64,000 bases of DNA from Streptococcus oricebi (GCF_017883985.1 NZ_PRDG01000003.1:70991-134990), one strand, 5' to 3'; positions 16,420 through 27,649 are shown, numbered from the stretch's first letter. Translations and numbers: made by a program. The notes: a model not told the origin generated them from the letters alone.

Positions 16420-17439
16420 ATGATCCATTCTTCAAGCTTCCTCAAGAAAAATAAGCCAAAAAGATTTTGGCTTGTTTTTTTCATCCTCCTCCTGGTCTTA
16501 ATCTTGAGTTTCTATGCCAGCCTGCGCTGGGGGATTCCTTCCTTCTCCCAAAAAGAGCTCTTTGAGACCCTGCTCCATCCTTTTCAGGAAAGCCATAGTC
16601 AAAATATTATTATTGATATTCGCCTCCCCAAAAGCATTGCCGCAGTTCTAGTCGGGGCAGCCTTTGCTGTATCTGGAGCTATCATGCAGGGTTTGACCCG
16701 CAATGCCATTGCTGATCCTGGTTTACTGGGTATCAATGCTGGAGCTGGCCTAGCCCTTATCTGCGCCTATGCCCTCTTTAAAAACCTGCATTATAGTGGC
16801 ATTTTACTTTTCTCCCTTCTGGGAGCGCTCCTAGCAACGGTCCTCGTTTTTCTGCTTTCCTATCATCCTAGACGGGGGTTTGAACAACTCCGACTGGTCC
16901 TATCCGGAGCCATGATTGCCAGTCTCTTGACCGCTATTGGCCAAGGGATTACCCTGGCCTTTAATCTCTCCACTGCTGTGATTGGCTGGCAGGCCGGGGG
17001 GCTGCTCGGGACCAACTGGAAGATGTTGGAAATCATTGCTCCCTTTATCATTTTAGGCCTTATTTTAAGCCAAGTTTTTGCCCACCAGTTGACCATTCTC
17101 AGTCTCAATGAGACCCTGGCCAAGGGCTTAGGTCAAAAAACGCAGCAGGTAACCTTCTTCTTTTTAAGTATGGTCTTAATTTTATCAGCGGCGGCAGTCG
17201 CCCTGGTCGGAAGTCTAGCCCTGGTTGGTCTGATGATTCCCCATTTTATCAAGTCTTTTAGCGGTCGCAACTATCAGAAAATCCTGCCCCTATCGGCCCT
17301 ACTGGGCGCTGTCTTTATGCTCTGCTGTGACTTGCTAGCTAGCTACATGGTCGGAACGCCTCTAAGCGCCCTAGTTAGTCTAGCTATCTTACCTAGTTTT
17401 CTCTATCTGATGCGAAAGGGGGCCTTCTATGAGAAATGA
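16420..17439 (+). CDS. fhuB: Iron-siderophore ABC transporter permease FhuB-type
   Basis: A 339-residue FecCD-family permease with about ten membrane segments. Recognisable family blocks are A-x-S-G-A-I-M-Q-G-L-T-R-N near 82-95, A-D-P-G-L-L-G-I near 97 and A-x-x-L-V-G-S-L-A-L-V-G-L-M-I-P-H near 262-275. The start ATG has AGGGAG 9 bases upstream. It pairs with FhuG to form the channel driven by FhuC. Its last 11 bases overlap fhuG, indicating translational coupling. Confidence 0.94.
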   Translation: MIHSSSFLKKNKPKRFWLVFFILLLVLILSFYASLRWGIPSFSQKELFETLLHPFQESHSQNIIIDIRLPKSIAAVLVGAAFAVSGAIMQGLTRNAIADPGLLGINAGAGLALICAYALFKNLHYSGILLFSLLGALLATVLVFLLSYHPRRGFEQLRLVLSGAMIASLLTAIGQGITLAFNLSTAVIGWQAGGLLGTNWKMLEIIAPFIILGLILSQVFAHQLTILSLNETLAKGLGQKTQQVTFFFLSMVLILSAAAVALVGSLALVGLMIPHFIKSFSGRNYQKILPLSALLGAVFMLCCDLLASYMVGTPLSALVSLAILPSFLYLMRKGAFYEK

Positions 17440-18433
17440 GAAAAAGATAAAGACCTTCTTTCTCCTCATGCTGCTAGCAATCATCCTTTTAAGCCTACTT
17501 TCCCTGTCCCTAGGCGATTACAGCTTCAATCTAGAAGAGAGCCTAGCCTTTATCAGTGGCCAGGCCGATCAGGGAACTAGGTTTATCCTAGGGGATCTCC
17601 GTCTCCCTCGAATTCTGGTCTGTCTCTTGGCTGGGGCCTCTCTGGGGATGAGCGGGGTCCTACTCCAGACCTTTACCCGCAATCCCTTAGCCGACTCAGC
17701 GACCCTAGGAGTCAATGCAGGAGCCGGAATAGTCATCACCTTGGCCATCAGCTGGTGGGAAATTAGTGATCCTGGTCTTATCCTCTACCTTCCCTTTATC
17801 GCTATGCTGGGAGGGCTGGCTACGGTCCTGGTCACCTACTTTATCTCCCATCAGACGGGCCAAGCAATCAGTCCAGCCAAGGTCATTATTTCAGGTGTCA
17901 CCTTATCAACAATCCTGTCATCCAGCATGATTGCCATTACTGGCCGCGTCAATCAAAACAAGCTAACCTATGTCATCAACTGGTTAGCTGGAAAAATTAC
18001 AGGTAACAATTGGGAAAGCCTGGCCCTGGCCAGTCCCATCCTCCTCCTCTTTTGGCTAGCCATTTACAGCCGGTCCCATAAGCTCAATATCCTCTCTCTC
18101 AATGAGGAACTGGCCCTAGGGCTGGGACTTAATGTCAAAAGAGAGCGCCAGCTCCTACTGGCCCTGGCCAGCGGTCTGGTCGCCTTTAGCTTGTCGCTAG
18201 CTGGTAACATCTCCTTTGTCGGTATGCTGGCCAGCCACATCAGCAAACGTTTCCTACCCGGAGACCATCGGCTAACCCTACCCGCCAGCATGCTCTGGGG
18301 TGCCTTAATCATGCTCCTAGCCGATACCATCACCCGCTCCTTTCTGATTGGCTCCTCCATTCCGACGGGTATCATTATCTCCATTATCGGAGCCCCCTAT
18401 TTCCTCTATCTGCTCTATCGGACACAGAAATGA
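17429..18433 (+). CDS. fhuG: Iron-siderophore ABC transporter permease FhuG-type
   Basis: A 334-residue FecCD-family permease, the partner of FhuB. Family blocks L-x-G-A-S-L-G-M-S-G-V-L-L-Q near 68-82, R-N-P-L-A-D-S-A-T-L-G-V near 86-97 and G-N-I-S-F-V-G-M near 257 are visible, along with about ten membrane segments. The start overlaps the fhuB end by 11 bases. It is the last gene of the operon; a palindromic terminator follows after 35 bases. Confidence 0.94.
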   Translation: MRNEKKIKTFFLLMLLAIILLSLLSLSLGDYSFNLEESLAFISGQADQGTRFILGDLRLPRILVCLLAGASLGMSGVLLQTFTRNPLADSATLGVNAGAGIVITLAISWWEISDPGLILYLPFIAMLGGLATVLVTYFISHQTGQAISPAKVIISGVTLSTILSSSMIAITGRVNQNKLTYVINWLAGKITGNNWESLALASPILLLFWLAIYSRSHKLNILSLNEELALGLGLNVKRERQLLLALASGLVAFSLSLAGNISFVGMLASHISKRFLPGDHRLTLPASMLWGALIMLLADTITRSFLIGSSIPTGIIISIIGAPYFLYLLYRTQK

Positions 18434-18468
18434 AAGCCAAAAATATTTCTGTCTCCTTCTAGACAGTA

Positions 18469-18502
18469 AAATCCCCTATCGAATCGATTCGATAGGGGAT
18501 TT
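18469..18502. terminator. Bidirectional terminator between fhuG and csbD-like gene
   Basis: A perfect palindrome of 34 bases (AAATCCCCTATCGAATC and its complement) bounded by A- and T-runs. It can end the fhu transcript on plus and the CsbD-like transcript on minus. Confidence 0.93.
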
Positions 18503-18508
18503 TTGGAC

Positions 18509-18709
18509 CTATTTTTCCTTATCAAAAGCCTTTTTGACACCATCAACAGCCCCTTCAAGGGCATCCTTAGCATCTTTGGCTACTTCTTTGGCTTTGGCAG
18601 CTGTTTTTTCAACCGCTCCTTCAACTTCTGTCTTTTTATCACCTGTTAATTTACCAAAACCTTCTTTTACAGAAGCTTTAGCTTGGTCGAATTTTTCTTC
18701 TACTGACAT
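18509..18709 (-). CDS. CsbD family stress protein
   Basis: A 66-residue, highly charged, Ala/Lys/Asp-rich soluble protein of the CsbD family, including the family K-x-x-x-G-x-x-x-x-x-G-K-L-T-G-D segment near residues 12-24. Members are small abundant general-stress proteins of unknown mechanism. The chosen ATG gives M-S-V-E-E-K-F and has AAGGAGG 8 bases upstream; an extra nine codons upstream have no ribosome site. The helical heptad-like repeats ([11 protein letters not shown]) predict a largely helical protein. It is transcribed alone. Confidence 0.88.
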   Translation of the reverse strand: MSVEEKFDQAKASVKEGFGKLTGDKKTEVEGAVEKTAAKAKEVAKDAKDALEGAVDGVKKAFDKEK

Positions 18710-18823
18710 AGATTGGCCTCCTTGATGCTTGAGCACTAGTAAGTGCTTGATTTTTAGTTAACGATAATTTGGTATCGCTTCCACTATTATAGCCTTTCTC
18801 AGCTAGAAAGACAAAAATCTTGC

Positions 18824-19480
18824 TTAGCAAGGGACCCGAAAAATCAGTCTATCCTTGTCAAAGTCCAGTTTCAGCCGATACTTGCCTGTTTCTGTCAGGT
18901 CAATATAACCCAAAAGAAGCAGGACGTCCACAAAAATATCTTTCTTTTTCTGCATTAGCTGGTCCTTACGCACGTATTTTAGGAGGAAAGTCGTCATATA
19001 TTTAAGAGCGTATTCGGGATTGACATCGCCCAAAATAGCATAAAGTTCCTTTTGCTGATCTGATAAGGGATAGGCTCGTCTCAACCTATAAAAATAATTG
19101 GACAGGGTTAGGGCCTCGCGACCAAAGTCTGTTTCCTCCAGCAAAATCGCTGCATTGGTTTGATTTTTAAGCTCGGTTGTAAAAGTTAATTTTTCTAACT
19201 CCAAGTAGAGCGGGCTCTCCTCCCGCACAAAAATTTCCTGGTCTAGCTCCAACTGCTCCAGACTCTCCAGCAGACTTACTTGCTGAAAATAGCGACGATT
19301 GGACCGCCCGATATAGCCGGCCTTGATGTAGCTATCCAGCATGCGGTCAAGATTGGCGACATTAGAAAAATCTCGCTTGATTTGGCGCAAAATCACATCT
19401 TCTCTCTGGTCCAAATAGTTAAGCAGCTCCTGAAAAAAGGGCTGGCCAGTCAAGCGACTGGGATTGTAAATTTTAATCAT
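18824..19480 (-). CDS. DUF1803 family protein
   Basis: A 218-residue conserved streptococcal protein (DUF1803) of unknown function. It begins M-I-K-I-Y-N-P-S-R-L-T-G and is rich in charged helices; no membrane segment or signal peptide is seen. A central region with S-N-Y-F-Y-R-L-R-R is typical. It overlaps the upstream amidase-like gene by 8 bases, so the two are coupled. In related genomes the two are also neighbours, which suggests a shared but unknown task. Confidence 0.8.
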   Translation of the reverse strand: MIKIYNPSRLTGQPFFQELLNYLDQREDVILRQIKRDFSNVANLDRMLDSYIKAGYIGRSNRRYFQQVSLLESLEQLELDQEIFVREESPLYLELEKLTFTTELKNQTNAAILLEETDFGREALTLSNYFYRLRRAYPLSDQQKELYAILGDVNPEYALKYMTTFLLKYVRKDQLMQKKKDIFVDVLLLLGYIDLTETGKYRLKLDFDKDRLIFRVPC

Positions 19481-19985
19481 GAAGCTCCCCCTGATAGGTC
19501 AATAAAGTCGACTGGGCTAGCTGGCTAGGATTGGTCCCAGCCAAGCCCAGAGGAACGGCCAGACCCAACTGTTGATAATACTCTTGCCAAAAAGGAGAAA
19601 TCTCCTCCTTGTCATCGCCAAATTTCATAGGAATGGTCTCAAAAATCGGCAGGACTTCTGCTATATACTGGGAGCAATAAAAAGCTTCCTGCTCTGGATA
19701 AAAACTATGATTGTAGGGCTTGCCCAAGTGCTTCTCCGCCCTAGCTAGCAACTGGCTTTGCTCAACTTCTGGATAACGATAAAGGGCGTAAGACTCCTCT
19801 GGATTTAGGAAATTCTCCAAGGCTTCCTTGATGACACCTCGGTCTGCCGTCGCATGATAGATTTGTCCAGCAAAATAAAGGGCCACATGACTGTAAGCCC
19901 CTGTCGTCTCCTGAATGGCCTCAGCCAAGTCCGAAGAACTCTGCACAAAAATCAAATCTCCATTTTGTAAATCTTCTTTTCTCAT
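19473..19985 (-). CDS. YiiX/YebB-like permuted papain-type amidase
   Basis: A 170-residue protein resembling the circularly permuted NlpC/P60 superfamily (YaeF/YiiX type). The order of catalytic residues is permuted: a G-D-L-I-F-V start near residue 8, His in Y-S-H-V-A-L-Y near 34, and the nucleophile Cys in F-Y-C-S-Q-Y near 105. Members cleave amide or lipid-linked amide bonds; substrate here is unknown. No signal peptide is seen. The start giving M-R-K-E-D-L is preferred, eight codons inside the longest frame, because the extension lacks a ribosome site. It overlaps the DUF1803 gene. Confidence 0.78.
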   Translation of the reverse strand: MRKEDLQNGDLIFVQSSSDLAEAIQETTGAYSHVALYFAGQIYHATADRGVIKEALENFLNPEESYALYRYPEVEQSQLLARAEKHLGKPYNHSFYPEQEAFYCSQYIAEVLPIFETIPMKFGDDKEEISPFWQEYYQQLGLAVPLGLAGTNPSQLAQSTLLTYQGELHD

Positions 19986-20023
19986 ATCTCTATTGTAGCA
20001 TAAAATCAACTTACTCGAACAAT

Positions 20024-20353
20024 TTACTGCAAATGAAAGGAATACAAGGCCAGCAAGTCAAGTGTTACCACCAGCAAATAGGAAAGAGAAAATTTCCAAC
20101 CATAGAGCCAAAGAAAGCTGAGCGTCGCAAGAGCAAAAACTCCAATTTCCAAGACCAATCTTGCTATTCCCCTCAAAGCAGTTGGCGATTTTGGAGCACC
20201 ATACTTGCTCCAAACAAGGACAAGAGCGGCAGCTAACAAAAGAAAGACCAGCTTTTCAAAAAGAGATTTTTTCAGGAAAAGACTAGCGACTAAGCCCAAG
20301 ACAGCCAGCAGCTCCACTAAAAAACGAAGCACAAGAATAAGAGTAGGCATCAT
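20024..20353 (-). CDS. YrdB family membrane protein (DUF2568)
   Basis: A 109-residue integral membrane protein with four hydrophobic segments (about 5-26, 31-50, 62-82 and 86-107), matching YrdB/DUF2568. Function unknown. The start ATGA overlaps the stop of the TetR gene, so it is the third gene of the metallo-hydrolase-TetR-YrdB operon. It may be a membrane effector of whatever compound the TetR protein senses. Confidence 0.78.
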   Translation of the reverse strand: MMPTLILVLRFLVELLAVLGLVASLFLKKSLFEKLVFLLLAAALVLVWSKYGAPKSPTALRGIARLVLEIGVFALATLSFLWLYGWKFSLSYLLVVTLDLLALYSFHLQ

Positions 20354-20934
20354 TTCAACCCCTTATTTAAAATAGTATAATTCAGATAATCTTTGGTAAT
20401 TTGCTCCAAATGTGCAAAATCAGTAGGCTTCTCTAAGGAATAAACCGAAACCAAGCCTTGCAGAAAGAGGAAAACTCCGCGACTAATATTTAGTTTTTCC
20501 TCCTCGCTCAGGTCTTTTGGCAGCAAACTTTCCACATTCTCCCGCAAAATAGCAAAGCACTGCAGGCGAATGCGATTAAGCGGCAAGTCAAAATCTTCTT
20601 TATCCACCCGTTCCCCACCAGCAAGCAGTAATAATTGGTAGGAGTTTCGATGTTGAAAAGAAAAGATGACAAAGGTCTCAGCCAAAGCCAGTAACTTTTG
20701 CCCCGCAGAAGTTTCTAGCTCCTGAATAGCTAGAAACTGGCTATAAAGTTCCTCCAAGGGCTCTTGCGCCACGGCTGAGAGAATATCATTTTTAGTCCTA
20801 AAATAAAGATAGAGTGTGGTATGAGAGCAGCCCGCTCTTTGCGCAATCTCACGAATCCCAACCTCTTCAAAAGATTTCTCTTGAAAGAGCTCTTCTGCCG
20901 CTGTTATAATTCTTTCTTTCCTATCTTTTCCCAC
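20350..20934 (-). CDS. TetR/AcrR family transcriptional regulator
   Basis: A 194-residue TetR-type repressor. The N-terminal HTH is clear: R-I-I-T-A-A-E-E-L-F, then I-R-E-I-A-Q-R-A-G-C-S-H-T-T-L-Y-L-Y-F (about 25-43). The C-terminal ligand domain is divergent. It shares its first base with the end of the metallo-hydrolase gene and overlaps the YrdB gene by four bases. The 15-base palindrome in front of the operon (21662-21676) is the likely self-operator. The ligand is unknown. Confidence 0.9.
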   Translation of the reverse strand: MGKDRKERIITAAEELFQEKSFEEVGIREIAQRAGCSHTTLYLYFRTKNDILSAVAQEPLEELYSQFLAIQELETSAGQKLLALAETFVIFSFQHRNSYQLLLLAGGERVDKEDFDLPLNRIRLQCFAILRENVESLLPKDLSEEEKLNISRGVFLFLQGLVSVYSLEKPTDFAHLEQITKDYLNYTILNKGLK

Positions 20935-21638
20935 TACAAAGCCTTTCTAAAGCCGTCTGCTACTTCAAATGCCACTAGAGCATTCTTAATGTCCTTACCA
21001 TGACAAAGACTGAGAAGAGCCTCAGGATAGCGCTGTAAAACTTCATGCCCACTTGCTAGAGCTTCTGCCATATCTGCTGTAAAGATTTTCATAGGTGGCC
21101 GCAATTTTCCGCTTTGACTGCTGGTGAATAAATCCCCTGCAATCAAGACCTGGTCGCTCTCGTGATAATAACAAGTGTGACCTGGCGCGTGACCCGGTGA
21201 AAAAATCGCTTTTAATCCCGCTTGAGCTAGCAAATCTTGCCCAGGCTGACTAGACGTCGTCACAAAGAGACCAGGCTCAAAAACTTTCTTTTCTGGCTTC
21301 TTACGATTGGGATAAGGGAGCTCCCCTGAAATATAAGGAAATTCGCGCTCATCAATCACTAAAGCTAGGTCAGAAAAAGCCCGCCTGACCTCTGTCAAGC
21401 CGCCAATATGGTCAGCATGCCCATGCGTCAGAAAGACAGCCTTTAAGTCCTGCGGAAAATACTGCTTGATGGCATATTTGACCAGAGCAGGCAAGCCCGT
21501 ATCCACCAAAAAATAAAGGCCATCACTTTCCACCAACCAGATTGAAAAAATAATCAAAGCAAAATTAAACTCTATCTTACTAATATGCGGGCTGATTTGC
21601 TTCTTTTGAGCAAATGGTTTCAGCAATAAATCTGGCAT
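20934..21638 (-). CDS. MBL-fold metallo-hydrolase
   Basis: A 234-residue metallo-beta-lactamase-fold hydrolase. The metal site H-G-H-A-D-H-I-G-G near residue 72, a second His in S-P-G-H-A-P-G-H-T near 150, and an Asp in I-A-G-D-L-F near 169 are all present, so a binuclear zinc centre is expected. Substrate is unknown; relatives include glyoxalase II-like and lactonase enzymes. It is the first gene of a TetR-controlled operon, which suggests a detoxification role. The ATG has an AGGGGAAG site upstream. Confidence 0.85.
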   Translation of the reverse strand: MPDLLLKPFAQKKQISPHISKIEFNFALIIFSIWLVESDGLYFLVDTGLPALVKYAIKQYFPQDLKAVFLTHGHADHIGGLTEVRRAFSDLALVIDEREFPYISGELPYPNRKKPEKKVFEPGLFVTTSSQPGQDLLAQAGLKAIFSPGHAPGHTCYYHESDQVLIAGDLFTSSQSGKLRPPMKIFTADMAEALASGHEVLQRYPEALLSLCHGKDIKNALVAFEVADGFRKAL

Positions 21639-21661
21639 ACTTCCCCTCCTTTTTAAAACAC

Positions 21662-21692
21662 CTAACCACTGGTTAGTTTTTCTGAAAGTATA
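21662..21692 (-). promoter_or_regulatory. Promoter/operator of the MBL-TetR-YrdB operon
   Basis: CTAACCACTGGTTAG (21662-21676) is a perfect 7+1+7 palindrome placed about 10 bases downstream of a minus-strand -10, TATACT (21687-21692). This suits repression by the TetR protein encoded in the operon. Binding is inferred. Confidence 0.65.
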
Positions 21693-21714
21693 TCATAAAA
21701 CTAGAAAAAAGTCA

Positions 21715-21740
21715 CAAAAAAAATAGAACTTTCGTCCTAT
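21715..21740 (-). terminator. Intrinsic terminator after ppaC
   Basis: ATAGGAC/GTTCTAT stem (minus strand, one G-T pair, GAAA loop) followed by a run of eight T. It lies 11 bases past the ppaC stop. Confidence 0.75.
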
Positions 21741-21751
21741 CTTTTCTTTCA

Positions 21752-22687
21752 TTATCCACCAAAACTTTCTGTCAATTGCGGTACGACTTGTTTCTTACGT
21801 GAAACAGCACCGGCTAAGAAAGCATGGTTGTTTTCAAGAGCGAAGTTGAAGGCTGCCTCAACCTTGTCCATATTGCTACCGATAGCGAGAATTTCTGAGT
21901 TAGAGTTGATAATATCTGTAATCATCAAAACAAAATCAGAGTAACCATTTGCCGCATTTGTTTCTTCAATCGCTGCTTCTAGCTCTGCTTGGCGTTCCAA
22001 AACTTCGGCAATGTCCACTGTATTGACCTGGGCTACCCGGACTTGGTTGCCATTTAATTCAAAAGTTTTAGCATCGATGTCAATCAGTTCAGCTGCTGAC
22101 TTGCTAGCAAGATTGGTTCCCGCTTTTAGCATAGCCAGACCGTATTCTTCCAAGTTAACGCCAGCCAAGTCTGCCAATTCTGGAGCGATAGCCTTGTCTG
22201 ATTCGTGGGTAGTTGGGGATTTGAGGAGTAGGGTGTCAGAAATCAAACCTGACAAGAGAAGTCCTGCGATTTCCTTAGGTACAGCGACACCAGATTCCTT
22301 AAACATTCGATAAACGATAGACGAAGCAGAGCCAACCGGCTCAAGACGCATGTAAAGAGGGTTAGCCGTCTCAAAATTAGCCACACGGTGGTGGTCAACC
22401 ACGCCCAGCACTTCTACCTCGCGAATATCAGCAATTGATTGTTGAAACTCATTATGGTCGGTCAGATAAACACCCTTGACCCCTTCTGCCTTAGCAGATG
22501 TCACCACGCGCGGTGCTTCAAGACCAAAAGTTTCCAGCACAAAGGCTGTTTCTTCATTAGGCGTCCCTAGAGCAACCGCCTCGGTCGCATGACCGTAAGC
22601 CTCACGCGCTAAATAAGCAAAACCAATGGCTGATGCAATGGCATCTGTATCTGGATTTTGGTGACCGAAAACTAAAATGTTTGACAT
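21752..22687 (-). CDS. ppaC: Manganese-dependent inorganic pyrophosphatase (family II)
   Basis: A 311-residue DHH-family enzyme hydrolysing pyrophosphate to two phosphates in the cytoplasm, pulling biosynthetic reactions forward. Seen: G-H-x-N-P-D-T-D-A at residues 7-15, the D-H-H motif near 97 and the C-terminal DHHA2 domain with S-R-K-K-Q-V near 298. The chosen start gives M-S-N-I-L-V-F-G with GAGGTAGGA upstream; an 18-codon extension does not match the family. It has its own terminator. Confidence 0.96.
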   Translation of the reverse strand: MSNILVFGHQNPDTDAIASAIGFAYLAREAYGHATEAVALGTPNEETAFVLETFGLEAPRVVTSAKAEGVKGVYLTDHNEFQQSIADIREVEVLGVVDHHRVANFETANPLYMRLEPVGSASSIVYRMFKESGVAVPKEIAGLLLSGLISDTLLLKSPTTHESDKAIAPELADLAGVNLEEYGLAMLKAGTNLASKSAAELIDIDAKTFELNGNQVRVAQVNTVDIAEVLERQAELEAAIEETNAANGYSDFVLMITDIINSNSEILAIGSNMDKVEAAFNFALENNHAFLAGAVSRKKQVVPQLTESFGG

Positions 22688-22775
22688 GTTCCTACCTCTT
22701 AACTTAATAATGATTGAATTTATTTTATCATATTTATCCATTTTTCACAAAGAAACAAAGGCATTCTGGCAAAAG

Positions 22776-22797
22776 AAAAAGCAGAAAATCTGCTTTT
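22776..22797 (-). terminator. Intrinsic terminator after pflA
   Basis: AAAAGCAGA/TCTGCTTTT with an AAA loop; on the minus strand followed by TTTCTTTT. It overlaps the last codon of pflA. Confidence 0.78.
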
Positions 22798-23590
22798 AAT
22801 TCTTAATTCGATTGAGATAGTCCTGATAACTTTCTGTTTGCATGAGTTCCTTAGCATTCTTGACCCGATCAGCAGTCGGTGGCTTGACCCCTTCCAGCGG
22901 ATAAGGAATACCTAGCTCCCGCCATTTGAATTCTCCCATGGTGTGGTAGGGCAGAACCTCAAACTTATCTACATTGTTGAGGGTCTTGACAAAATCCCCC
23001 AGGTTTTTGAGGTCATCATCGCGGTCAGTCAGACCAGGAACCAAGACGTGGCGAATCCAGACCGGCTTGCCCTTGTCAGAGAGGTAGCGGGCACAATCTA
23101 GGATATTTTTATTGGTATGAGCCGTTACCAGCTTATGACGTTCATCATCAATCTCCTTGATGTCCAGCAAGACTAAATCCGTCACTTCCAAGAGACGATC
23201 AAAGATTTTCAGGTAGTCAGGATTGCGCCGAAAGGGCATGGCACAGGTGTCTAAGGTACAGTGAATCCCTAGCTCCTGGGCCTTGGTGAAGAGGGCTGTG
23301 ACGAAATCAATTTGAAGGAGGGCCTCACCACCACTGACGGTAATTCCCCCCTTTTTTCCCCAGAAACCACGATAACGTAGGGCTTCTGCCAGAACATCAT
23401 CAACCGTTCTTTCGCGGGAATTATTGGTCTCCATAGCCCAGGTATCTGGATTATGGCAGTACTGGCAACGCATCTTGCAGCCCTGCAAAAAGATAATAAA
23501 GCGGATACCCGGACCATCAACTGAACCAAAACTCTCGGTTGAATGGACCATGCCTGTCACCTTTCCATAATCAATTACTTCTTCTACCAT
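22796..23590 (-). CDS. pflA: Pyruvate formate-lyase activating enzyme
   Basis: A 264-residue radical SAM enzyme that installs the glycyl radical on pyruvate formate-lyase, enabling mixed-acid fermentation without oxygen. The [4Fe-4S] ligands are Cys38, Cys42 and Cys45 (C-x3-C-x2-C), followed by the G-G-E SAM-binding segment (S-G-G-E-A near 88). The N-terminal S-x-D-G-P-G-I-R block is the family hallmark. ATG with GAAGGTGGT upstream. Minus-strand TTGGGC, 18 bases, TATAAT with extended TGG is a likely promoter about 40 bases upstream. pflB is not in the window. Confidence 0.96.
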   Translation of the reverse strand: MVEEVIDYGKVTGMVHSTESFGSVDGPGIRFIIFLQGCKMRCQYCHNPDTWAMETNNSRERTVDDVLAEALRYRGFWGKKGGITVSGGEALLQIDFVTALFTKAQELGIHCTLDTCAMPFRRNPDYLKIFDRLLEVTDLVLLDIKEIDDERHKLVTAHTNKNILDCARYLSDKGKPVWIRHVLVPGLTDRDDDLKNLGDFVKTLNNVDKFEVLPYHTMGEFKWRELGIPYPLEGVKPPTADRVKNAKELMQTESYQDYLNRIKN

Positions 23591-23805
23591 GCTACCACCT
23601 TCTGAAACCTGAAACCGTTTTATATACTATATTATACCATGCTTAAGAGCAATTGCCCAATACTTTATCTATTTTTAAGAAAATAATCTGTTTTTCAGTT
23701 TCATTTTCACTGTTTTTCAAAAAAACAAAAGGTAAAAATCTTATCAAGTATCAGTCAGCCAAGGGAGACTTACTCCCAGCTAGAAAAAAGCAAACTAGAG
23801 CAGCA

Positions 23806-23827
23806 AAAAAGAGCCGGAGCTCTTTTT
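23806..23827 (-). terminator. Intrinsic terminator after treC
   Basis: AAAAAGAGC (23806-23814) and GCTCTTTTT (23819-23827), perfect 9-bp stem with CGGA loop and a minus-strand T-run. It lies 10 bases past the treC stop. Confidence 0.88.
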
Positions 23828-23836
23828 AATTATAAT

Positions 23837-25468
23837 TTAGTCTACTAAAATAGCCAAGGTTTGATAAGGCGCTAGAGTAACTGCTTTGCCAAGTTCTACC
23901 GACTTATAGTTGCTAATCAGCACCCGTCCTGCCTGATAGTCTGCTGCTAACTCTAAACTGATTGGAGTAGCATAGAAGTTATTTAAGACCAGAAGTTTTT
24001 GGCCTTGATATTCTCTTTCAAAGGCATAAACTTGAGGATTGTCCTCAAAGGCTGGCTTGTAACTTCCTTCTGAAATCAGAGGCATTTCCTTTCTCAGAGC
24101 AATCAATTTTTGGTAGAAGGTGAAAATCGGACCATTTTTTTCCTTAGCTACATTGATTTGCGGATAGGATTTGCCGGCCTTGAGCCAAGGAGTTCCAGTT
24201 GAGAAGCCAGCATTGGCTGAATCATCCCACTGCATCGGTGTCCGAGAATTGTCCCTTGACTTGGCCTGGATGATTTTAAAGGCTTCTGCTTCCGATTTGC
24301 CCTCCTCTAGTAAGATTTGATAGGCATTGAGGGACTCAACGTCTACATAATCCTCCATGCTGTCATAATCAGGGTCAATCATTCCGATTTCCTCACCCAT
24401 ATAGATATAAGGAGTTCCTCGAGAAAGATGAATGCTGGCCGCCATCATGGTTGCCCCTTCATTGCGGAAGTTCTTGACATCGACAAAGCGGTTCAGGGCT
24501 CTTGGTTGGTCGTGGTTATTCCAAAAGAGAGCACTCCAGCCGTCATGGTCACTCATTTCCTTGCCCCAGGTGTGGAAAAGTTTTTTGAGCGCCTCAAAGT
24601 CAAATTCCTTCAAGGTCCACTTTTGGCCATCTTCATAGTCCACCTTTAGGTGGTGAAAGTTAAAGGCCATAGACAATTCTTTGCGCTCTGGAGCAGTGTA
24701 AAGGATACAGTTCTCAATCGTGGTCGCACTCATTTCACCAACAGTCATAAAGGAACCCTCTGCCTGGCCAAAGGTGGCTTCATTCATCATGTGAAGATAA
24801 TCATGGACAATCGGCTTGTCTGTATAGGCAGGCTTGCCATCATTAACTGGACAGTCTTGAAGGACCTCATCCTTACCGATTAGGTTGATGACATCAAAGC
24901 GAAAACCTCGAACGCCCTTATCCAACCAGAAGTTAACCACCTTAAAGAGTTCTTCGCGAACATGAGGATTGCGCCAGTCCAAATCGGCCTGGGTCACGTC
25001 AAAGAGGTGGAGATAGTATTTGCCAGTATCGCCAAAGGGAGCCCAGGCGTTGCCACCAAACTTAGAGACCCAGTCGGTTGGCTGGTCACGAATAAAGAAA
25101 AAATCTTGATAATAAGGATCCCCAGCCAGAGCCTTTTGGAACCATTCATGCTCAGTTGAGCAGTGGTTGAGAACCATATCTAACATAAAGTCAATGCCAT
25201 GCTCTTTTCCGACTGCAATCATCTCTTCAAAATCAGCCATATCACCAAAGAGGGGATTTACGGCTGTATAATCGGAAATATCGTATCCATTGTCTCTTTG
25301 AGGACTGGGGTAAAAAGGATTGAGCCAGACCATATCAATTCCTAGCTCTTGCAAATAAGGAATTTTCTCGATAATTCCTCGGAAATCACCAACCCCACTA
25401 CCACTTGTATCCTTGAATGATTTAGGATAGATTTGATAAACAACCTTACTTTTATCTAATGTCATCAT
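23837..25468 (-). CDS. treC: Alpha,alpha-phosphotrehalase (GH13)
   Basis: A 543-residue GH13 enzyme that splits trehalose 6-phosphate into glucose and glucose 6-phosphate in the cytoplasm. The alpha-amylase catalytic set is visible: nucleophile Asp192 in G-F-R-F-D-V, acid/base Glu245 in V-G-E-M-S and Asp320 in N-N-H-D-Q-P. The N-terminal Y-Q-I-Y-P-K-S-F is typical. It follows the trehalose PTS gene by 67 bases in the same direction, which decides for phosphotrehalase over the related dextran glucosidase (DexB). The ATG has AGGAGGCAA upstream. Confidence 0.93.
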   Translation of the reverse strand: MMTLDKSKVVYQIYPKSFKDTSGSGVGDFRGIIEKIPYLQELGIDMVWLNPFYPSPQRDNGYDISDYTAVNPLFGDMADFEEMIAVGKEHGIDFMLDMVLNHCSTEHEWFQKALAGDPYYQDFFFIRDQPTDWVSKFGGNAWAPFGDTGKYYLHLFDVTQADLDWRNPHVREELFKVVNFWLDKGVRGFRFDVINLIGKDEVLQDCPVNDGKPAYTDKPIVHDYLHMMNEATFGQAEGSFMTVGEMSATTIENCILYTAPERKELSMAFNFHHLKVDYEDGQKWTLKEFDFEALKKLFHTWGKEMSDHDGWSALFWNNHDQPRALNRFVDVKNFRNEGATMMAASIHLSRGTPYIYMGEEIGMIDPDYDSMEDYVDVESLNAYQILLEEGKSEAEAFKIIQAKSRDNSRTPMQWDDSANAGFSTGTPWLKAGKSYPQINVAKEKNGPIFTFYQKLIALRKEMPLISEGSYKPAFEDNPQVYAFEREYQGQKLLVLNNFYATPISLELAADYQAGRVLISNYKSVELGKAVTLAPYQTLAILVD

Positions 25469-25535
25469 TGCCTCCTTCTGCTATAAGGAAAGGGGCTGGG
25501 GCTTTCGCTCCCAATCCCCTATAAGTTTTATTTTC

Positions 25536-27563
<2,028 letters not shown>

Positions 27564-27578
27564 ATTTTTTTATGCTTG

Positions 27579-27607
27579 TTTGAACAGTTTACTAAAGTCT
27601 GTCCAAA
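27579..27607 (-). promoter_or_regulatory. Probable TreR operator
   Basis: Inverted repeat with arms TTTGGACAG and CTGTTCAAA (8 of 9 complementary, 11-base centre), placed just downstream of the treP -10. Position and symmetry suit repression by the divergently encoded GntR-type TreR. Binding is inferred. Confidence 0.6.
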
Positions 27608-27620
27608 CGCTCACTATTTA

Positions 27621-27649
27621 ATTGTAAACGTTTCCTATTTTAGATGCAA
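27621..27649 (-). promoter_or_regulatory. treP promoter with cre-like catabolite site
   Basis: Minus-strand TTGCAT (27644-27649), 17 bases, TACAAT (27621-27626). TGTAAACGTTTCCT (27623-27636, plus strand) matches the cre pattern TGWAANCGNTNWCA at 12 of 14 positions and overlaps the -10, a repressing position for CcpA. Confidence 0.75.
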